A stretch of 64,000 bases of DNA, from contig NC_037668.1 in NCBI RefSeq assembly GCF_003255815.1, forward strand, positions 10,701,736 through 10,765,735, written 5' to 3'. The notes below the pieces were generated by a model. It had not been told where the DNA came from. It was given only the letters and a program-made list of their open reading frames with translations, and did not search any database. This document shows positions 58,949 to 64,000 of this stretch, in pieces; the first letter of the stretch is position 1; the number at the start of each line of letters is the position of its first letter. A program made the translations under genes and the position numbers. This stretch comes from Theropithecus gelada (lineage: Eukaryota; Chordata; Mammalia; Primates; Cercopithecidae).

Positions 58949-59168
58949 GTTTTAGTCCTTCACCACTGAACCCTACACATGCAAGTGTTTGTGGTAGAAC
59001 TTTGGGCAAGGTTAAGGTATATAGCTTGCTAATAATACAAGCATGTAAGATTTTAGAACTTAATACCATTCAGAGTCTTAAGTTTAGACTCTATACTTAT
59101 ATCTAAGCCATCTGTTTCACTTCATGTCCGAGAAAACCTGGTCCAGAAGGAGGAGAAACATGCTAGAT
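58949..59168 (+). repeat. duplicated unit, copy B, second part
   Basis: It corresponds to 57847-58063 of copy A. By hand it has about 16 mismatches in about 216 positions plus a 3-base insertion (taa). Confidence 0.93.
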
Positions 59169-59888
59169 TTTACAGCAGGTTAATGGCAGAAGTAGCACAG
59201 AAACCAGTGGTTGTATCCCCCAGCTAAGAGATCTTGTCACTCTCTTAAGAAGACATACAAGGCTTTGGATGCTAGCTCTACCCCTGCCACTCTACTCTGG
59301 CAATTATAAAAGCAATCTTTCAAGCCAGTGTGTAAACTGGTCACCAAAATTTCTGCATATGCTCAGCTAAAATGCCAAGAATTTTTTAACATTGTCCAGG
59401 TGACATCAAAAACTGTAGAAAGTTTTGAGAGCAGTATGAGGATATTTTCCTCTTCTAGGGGTATCAGGGGCATGCTACAGAGGACTACCAGGCTTGATAG
59501 GGAAATTCTAGCAGACATTTCCTTAAAGACCAACATGCCACATACATATATTTTTCATGGGATTATGTAATAAAACTATCTTACCATCTAGCATCAAAAT
59601 TCTTTTTAAAAAGGGAACACTCTCTATTTGGAAAAATACCTTGCTCTGTGCTTAGAAATAAAGGTAAGCTATTAAGAGCCTATGTATTTTAGGGCTCAGA
59701 ATATAACAGGAAATGATACAATTACTCTGTACTGGATGAAAATAAGAATTTTTTTTTTTTTTTTTAAGAGACAAAGATGGAAAGCTAAAATATAAACAAA
59801 GGAGGGAGAAGAAAATAGGTGTCATGTGGAGGACAAAAACAAGGGAAAAAGAACCTTATTGGAAGCAAGGGTGAACACCAAGGATAAT
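59169..59888. other. unique sequence
   Basis: No recognised element apart from a T17 run at 59749-59765. The open frame 59328-59570 (80 codons) has no recognisable domain. Confidence 0.4.
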
Positions 59889-59889
59889 T

Positions 59890-59916
59890 GAGAATAGAAT
59901 TATCAATTCTATTCTC
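59890..59916. repeat. perfect 11-bp inverted repeat (hairpin)
   Basis: gagaatagaat, a 5-base loop tatca, then attctattctc. The stem is AT-rich and perfect. There is no U-run of the terminator type, so no terminator is claimed. Confidence 0.9.
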
Positions 59917-59970
59917 TTTATTGTGTGACCCTTTCTTGTTTATTTCTTTATTGTGTGACCCTTTCTTGTG
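59916..59970. repeat. 30-bp tandem duplication
   Basis: ctttattgtgtgaccctttc occurs at 59916 and again at 59946, with tttattt as linker. It begins where the preceding hairpin ends. Confidence 0.92.
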
Positions 59971-60169
59971 ACACTATCACTGTCCAAACTTTTAAATAGT
60001 ATTTTGTACATTCATGAATATTTTGTGTGAGTCATACCTGGTTTTTGTCTATTTGTTGGAAAACTAGTAAAAGTTGACATGAATGGAAAAGACAGCAATG
60101 CAGAAAAAGAAACCTGATTCTGCCTGTAGTGTGATATTCATTCAACACTTACTGAACAGCCTCACTGTA

Positions 60170-61430
60170 GAAAAAGGAGTAAAAAATACTTCCAACTGAT
60201 TTTATGAGGCCAACACAATGCTGATATTAAAACCTGATAAAGACATAGCAAAAAATTAGCATTACAGACCAATAGTACATATGAACACAGATGCACAAAT
60301 TCCTGAGAAAGTGAACAAAATAATTACCAAAAGGATAACATACCCACCACGTGGGATTTATTTCAGTAATGCAAGGCTGGTTCAATTTTCAAAAATAAAT
60401 CTATGTATTTACCACATTAGTAGACTAAAACAAAAAGCATATGATCACCTCAATAGGTTAGAAAAAACATTTGACAAAATTCAATGTCAATTTATGATTT
60501 TTAAAAATCCCTGAGAGAACCAGTAATGTAAGAGAACTTCAAAAGTCATGACTGACATCATAATTAATGAAGAAAGATGTAATGATTATCCCTGAAGGTT
60601 AGGAACAAGGCAAGAAGGTCCACTTTTAATACTTGCATTTAATGTTGTACAGCTATCCCTAGCCAGTACAATAAAGCAAAAGAGAAAACTACAATGAATA
60701 GAGTTTAAAAATAAATAAAACTATCATTTTCATTAAAAATTTTATTGTTTATATGAAAAATCCTAAAAACTCTACAAAGAAACTATGAGAATAAATGAAT
60801 TTAGCTTATTTGCAAGATGCAAGATCAATATATCAGATCAATTGTATTTTTGTGAAACTAGCAACAAAAATTAGAAAAATGAATTTTAACATTAACATGT
60901 ATAAAGCATCCAAAAACATGAAATACGAATAACATAATAAAAGACTGGAAATACAATACACAGAAAATTTCAAAGCATTGCAGAGAAAGTAAAGAAGATG
61001 AATATATTTGACATTTAATGCAGTCAAAGATTCATTTTTAAGGTGTCAGTTGTCCTCAGTTGATCTTCAACACAATCTCAATCAAAATGCCAAAAAGGTT
61101 TTTCTGAAGAAACTGAAACTGATTCTAAAATTTATATGAAAATGGAAAGAAATAGCCAGAAGAATCTTTAAAAGTAAAAAGAAGCTTGGCGTTTTATACT
61201 ATCTGATTTCAAAATTTTCTATAAAGCTACACCATACACAAAATTAATTGAAGGTGAATTCCATTCATAAAATATAAAATCATAAAAATGTTAAGGTAAG
61301 TATAGGAGAGTGTCTTTGTCATCATTGAGCAAGCAAAGATTTCTTAGATAGGCCATACCAAGCACTAAATATAAAAGAAACAATTGTAAATTGGATCTGC
61401 TTAAAATAAAAACTTATTTGCAAAATCAGC
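60170..61430 (+). mobile_element. ancient L1M LINE-1 fragment (ORF2, reverse transcriptase part)
   Basis: Forward L1 ORF2 sequence: actgattttatgaggccaac, atattaaaacctgataaaga, gcaaggctggttcaattttc, tcacctcaataggttagaaa, aacatttgacaaaattcaat, then aggaacaaggcaagaaggtc and tctgatttcaaaattttcta. It covers the palm, thumb and following region. It is heavily broken; the longest open piece is 77 codons (60281-60514). Confidence 0.85.
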
Positions 61431-62059
61431 AAAACAACAGCATAGAAGTAGAAGTTTCTAGTCCCCATCTATCCCCTTACCAATTTGACAATCATCCACA
61501 GATGAAAATATCTTCACAAGAGCTCCAGAATATAACCCACACAGTGCATCACTGAGAGAGATCCCTCAACCTAAGAGTTCTCCCATGGGGGAAAAGTGAG
61601 AGTAAAGTTAGTGTCCAGCTTTGTTGCAATCCTAGGCACAGAGCCAGGAAAGTGAGAGTGAAGTGAGTATTCAACTTTGCCATGATCCCAGACAATGGGC
61701 CCACTCAATTGTGGACACTGGCACCAGACCTGCTAGCCATGAATTCTGGCATCAGGTCCACTTGGCAGCAGGCAGGCTTGTCCAAAACCCTTAACTGGGA
61801 TGACTGGTGAAGAGCTTTCCATACATAAGTTAGTCTGTAAAGTCTGGAAGGGATGATGACTTCTTCAAATAAACAGATCCCAATGCAAGTCCGCAACGAT
61901 TATGAAGAATGAGAGAAACATGACACGACAAAAGAAACAAAATAAAGCTCTGGAGACAGCCCTAAAGAAATAGAGATCTGCAAACTACCCAACAAGTAAT
62001 TCGAAATAGTCACCTTTAGGAAGCTTACTGAGCTGCCAGGAAATAAAGATAGACAACAA

Positions 62060-62890
62060 AATGAAACAAAAAATACATGAACAAAATTAGAAGTTCATCA
62101 AAATGGTAGACATCATTAAAAAGAAACAAACAGAAATTCTGGAGTTGAAGAACACAATGACTGAACTGAAAAATTCAATAAAGAGCTTCAACAGCAGATT
62201 CAATCAAACTGAAGAAATGATCAATGAGCTTGAAGATGACTCATTTGCAGTTATACAGTCAGAAGAACAAAAATAAATAAAAGAATAAAAGATGAGCAAA
62301 GAAAGCATTTGGGAATTGTGGAACACCATCAAGTGAGGTTATGGGACACCATCAAGTAAGCTGATATATGTATGATAATAGCACCAGAAAGAAAAGAGTG
62401 ACAGAAAGGAGAAAATAGCTTATAAGCTTATTTAAAGATACAGTGACTGAAAAATTTCCAAATCTATAGAAAGAAATGAAAACCCAAATTGATGAAGCCC
62501 AAAATCCCAAGTAGATTAAACCTAAAGGGGCCTACATCAAGATATTATAATTAAATTGTTGAAAGTCATAGACAAAAAAAATATTGAAAACACAAGAGAA
62601 AATGACTTGTTGCACATAGGGGAATCTGCAGAAGACTCTCAATAAATGGATATCTCAGCAGAAAAAAATGCATGCCAAAAAGGAGTGAGATGATATAGTT
62701 AAAGCTTAAATTAAGAAAAAAACCTTGTCAACCAAGATTTTTATAACCAGCAAAACTATACCTTCAAAATGAAGGAGTGATTTACACTTTCCAAGACAAA
62801 CAATAAAACTGAATGAGTTCATCACCATTAGACCTAATTTACAAGAAATGATGAAGGGAACTCTTCAAGTTGAAGAGAAAGGGTCCTAAA
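62060..62890 (+). pseudogene. L1M ORF1 pseudogene
   Basis: A reading frame with the L1 coiled-coil character, then RRM-like and C-terminal parts (caagatttttataaccagca, ccttcaaaatgaaggagtga, gagttcatcaccattagacc). Many stops are present. Boundaries are approximate. Confidence 0.72.
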
Positions 62891-63369
62891 TAGCAACATG
62901 AACACATGTAAAAGTATAAATCTCACTCATAAAAAATACAGACAAATGAAGAATTATATAATAATGTAATGGTGGTATGTAAATACTTTTAACCCTAATA
63001 CGAAAGTTGAAATATGAAAGTATTAAGAAAAAATATAACCAAAAATATTGGTTAATGGATACAAAATATAAATAAGTGAATATCAATGTTGAGAACATAA
63101 TGTGGAGGAGGTAGAGGGAGTAAATGTATAGAGTTTTTCTGTGCAAGCAAGGTTAAATTGTTACCAGCTCAAAATAGACTCATAACAATATGAAGTTTTA
63201 TACAAGCCTTGTAGTAACTGCAAAGAAAAAAACATAGCTGATACAAAAAAGATAAAGAGAAAAGAATCAAAGTAGGTATGACAAAAATGTATAAAATATC
63301 AAATGAAGACAGCAGGAGGGGAAGAGATGAACAAAAGAACTACAAAGGAGACAGTAAGCAATTAAGAAA

Positions 63370-63705
63370 ATGGCAACGGTTAATCATTTCTTTTCAATAA
63401 TTACTTTAGCTGTAAATGTAAATGGATCAAAATAATCCATCAAAAGACATAGAGTGGCTAAATGGATAAAAACAAGATCCAACCATATTCTATCTACAAG
63501 AGACCCACTTTAGCTTTATGGACATACTGAAAGTGAAAAAGGTATCCTATACAAATGGTAACTAAATAAAGAAATAGGCTATATATACTTAGACAAAATA
63601 GACTTTAACTCAAAAATGGTTACACAAGACAAAGAAGGTCATTATATAATAGAGAAAGGGATCAAATCAAAAGGAAGATGTAATAGTTATAAACATATAT
63701 GCATT
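63370..63705 (+). pseudogene. L1M ORF2 pseudogene, N-terminal fragment
   Basis: ATG at 63370-63372 followed by the endonuclease start: caataattactttagctgta, aaaagacatagagtggctaa and the QET-type site at about 63498-63512 (tacaagagacccactt). It is truncated at about 63705. Confidence 0.8.
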
Positions 63706-64000
63706 TTCCCCCAGGTAGGTTAAGCTCAAATAAAACCTCAGCAGGCGAGGCTCTGATTAAATAGATTCCCCGGAGGACCCGTTTTGTTAAAAAAATGGAA
63801 TACTCTGGTGTATTTCAAAATTGGTCCTTTTACCCTACCCCTGCAGGACTCGCAAGGGGATTTTTCTTTAACATTCACTGTGAAGACCTAGTAGAGATGT
63901 TGTAAGTAAAACTCACAAAATTGTGGGGACCCCTGCTATGACTAGGTCCTCCTGGAGTTTCTAATTTTCAGTTGTCCATACTGAGCCTCTAGCAATTTGT
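63706..64000. other. unassigned sequence at window end
   Basis: An abrupt change from L1M to GC-richer sequence containing aaacctcagcaggcgaggct, ccccggaggacccg, aggactcgcaaggggatttt and aaattgtggggacccctgct. It has the feel of an LTR or retroviral internal region, but I cannot name a family. It continues past the window. Confidence 0.4.

Larger units (their letters stand above)
61431..63705 (+). mobile_element. ancient L1M LINE-1, 5' part (5' UTR, ORF1, start of ORF2)
   Basis: A 5' UTR at about 61431-62060 includes a near-tandem repeat: gtgagagtaaagttagtgtc at 61598 and gtgagagtgaagtgagtatt at 61652. ORF1 lies at about 62060-62890, with its coiled coil around 62130-62230 (attctggagttgaagaacac, agcttcaacagcagattcaa). 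A long inter-ORF spacer follows. ORF2 starts with ATG at 63370 and reads as far as the endonuclease region (gacccactttagc). The element stops at about 63705, where unrelated sequence begins. Confidence 0.83.

Noticed and set aside
1..64000. A previously undescribed gene system, RNA gene cluster or phage/plasmid module
   Set aside because: Reading both strands gave only primate repeats and non-coding unique sequence. No operon-like layout, ribosome binding sites, tRNA, rRNA or snRNA homology was seen.

Overview
The window is mammalian, almost certainly primate, nuclear DNA, and probably human. It carries Alu SINEs, primate-type L1PA LINE-1 copies, older L1M copies, MIR and L2 fossils, MaLR/ERVL LTRs and hAT-type DNA transposon remnants, with many CA/TG microsatellites and an AT-rich background. 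I found no intact host protein-coding gene, no tRNA, rRNA or small nuclear RNA gene, and no bacterial or phage-type system. The longer open frames lie inside decayed L1 elements, in L1 5' UTRs, in Alus read in the wrong sense, or in simple repeats. The sequence between repeats could be intergenic or intronic; this cannot be decided without an assembly and transcript data.

Layout. 1-8.0 kb: mostly unique sequence with a 26-bp minisatellite (201-460), two Alus, a MIR and a MER5A remnant. 8.0-20.5 kb: a nest of two minus-strand L1s. An old L1MB-like element (8005-8901 and 15087-20460) was split by a full-length L1PA (8902-15070), and a 16-bp target-site duplication marks the insertion. 20.5-35.2 kb: unique sequence with L2, MIR, an L1M 3' end, two Alus and LTRs of the MST, MLT1, MSTB and LTR16-like types. 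35.2-48.4 kb: two plus-strand L1s head to tail. The first is a nearly full-length 7.4-kb old L1PA/L1PB-type element with a long 5' UTR. The second is an L1MA-like element carrying two Alus in opposite orientation. 48.4-60.2 kb: unique sequence with MIR, L2, an MLT1-type LTR, a hAT remnant and a local duplication. 60.2-63.7 kb: very old L1M fragments. The last 300 bases are unassigned.

How the parts relate. The L1 copies keep the family order of 5' UTR, ORF1 (coiled coil, RRM, C-terminal domain) and ORF2 (endonuclease, reverse transcriptase, C-terminal region), but stops and frameshifts break every ORF2 that can be followed, so none looks able to move itself. The layering gives a relative history: MIR and L2 first, then L1M, MaLR and ERVL LTRs, then L1PA, then Alus. 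The most unusual local feature is a duplicated unit of about 300 bp at 57763-59168. Its second copy is split by 782 bp that contain a fossil MIR, which suggests a deletion or template-switch event rather than a plain tandem duplication. Family and subfamily names come from recollection of consensus sequences and were not run through RepeatMasker.
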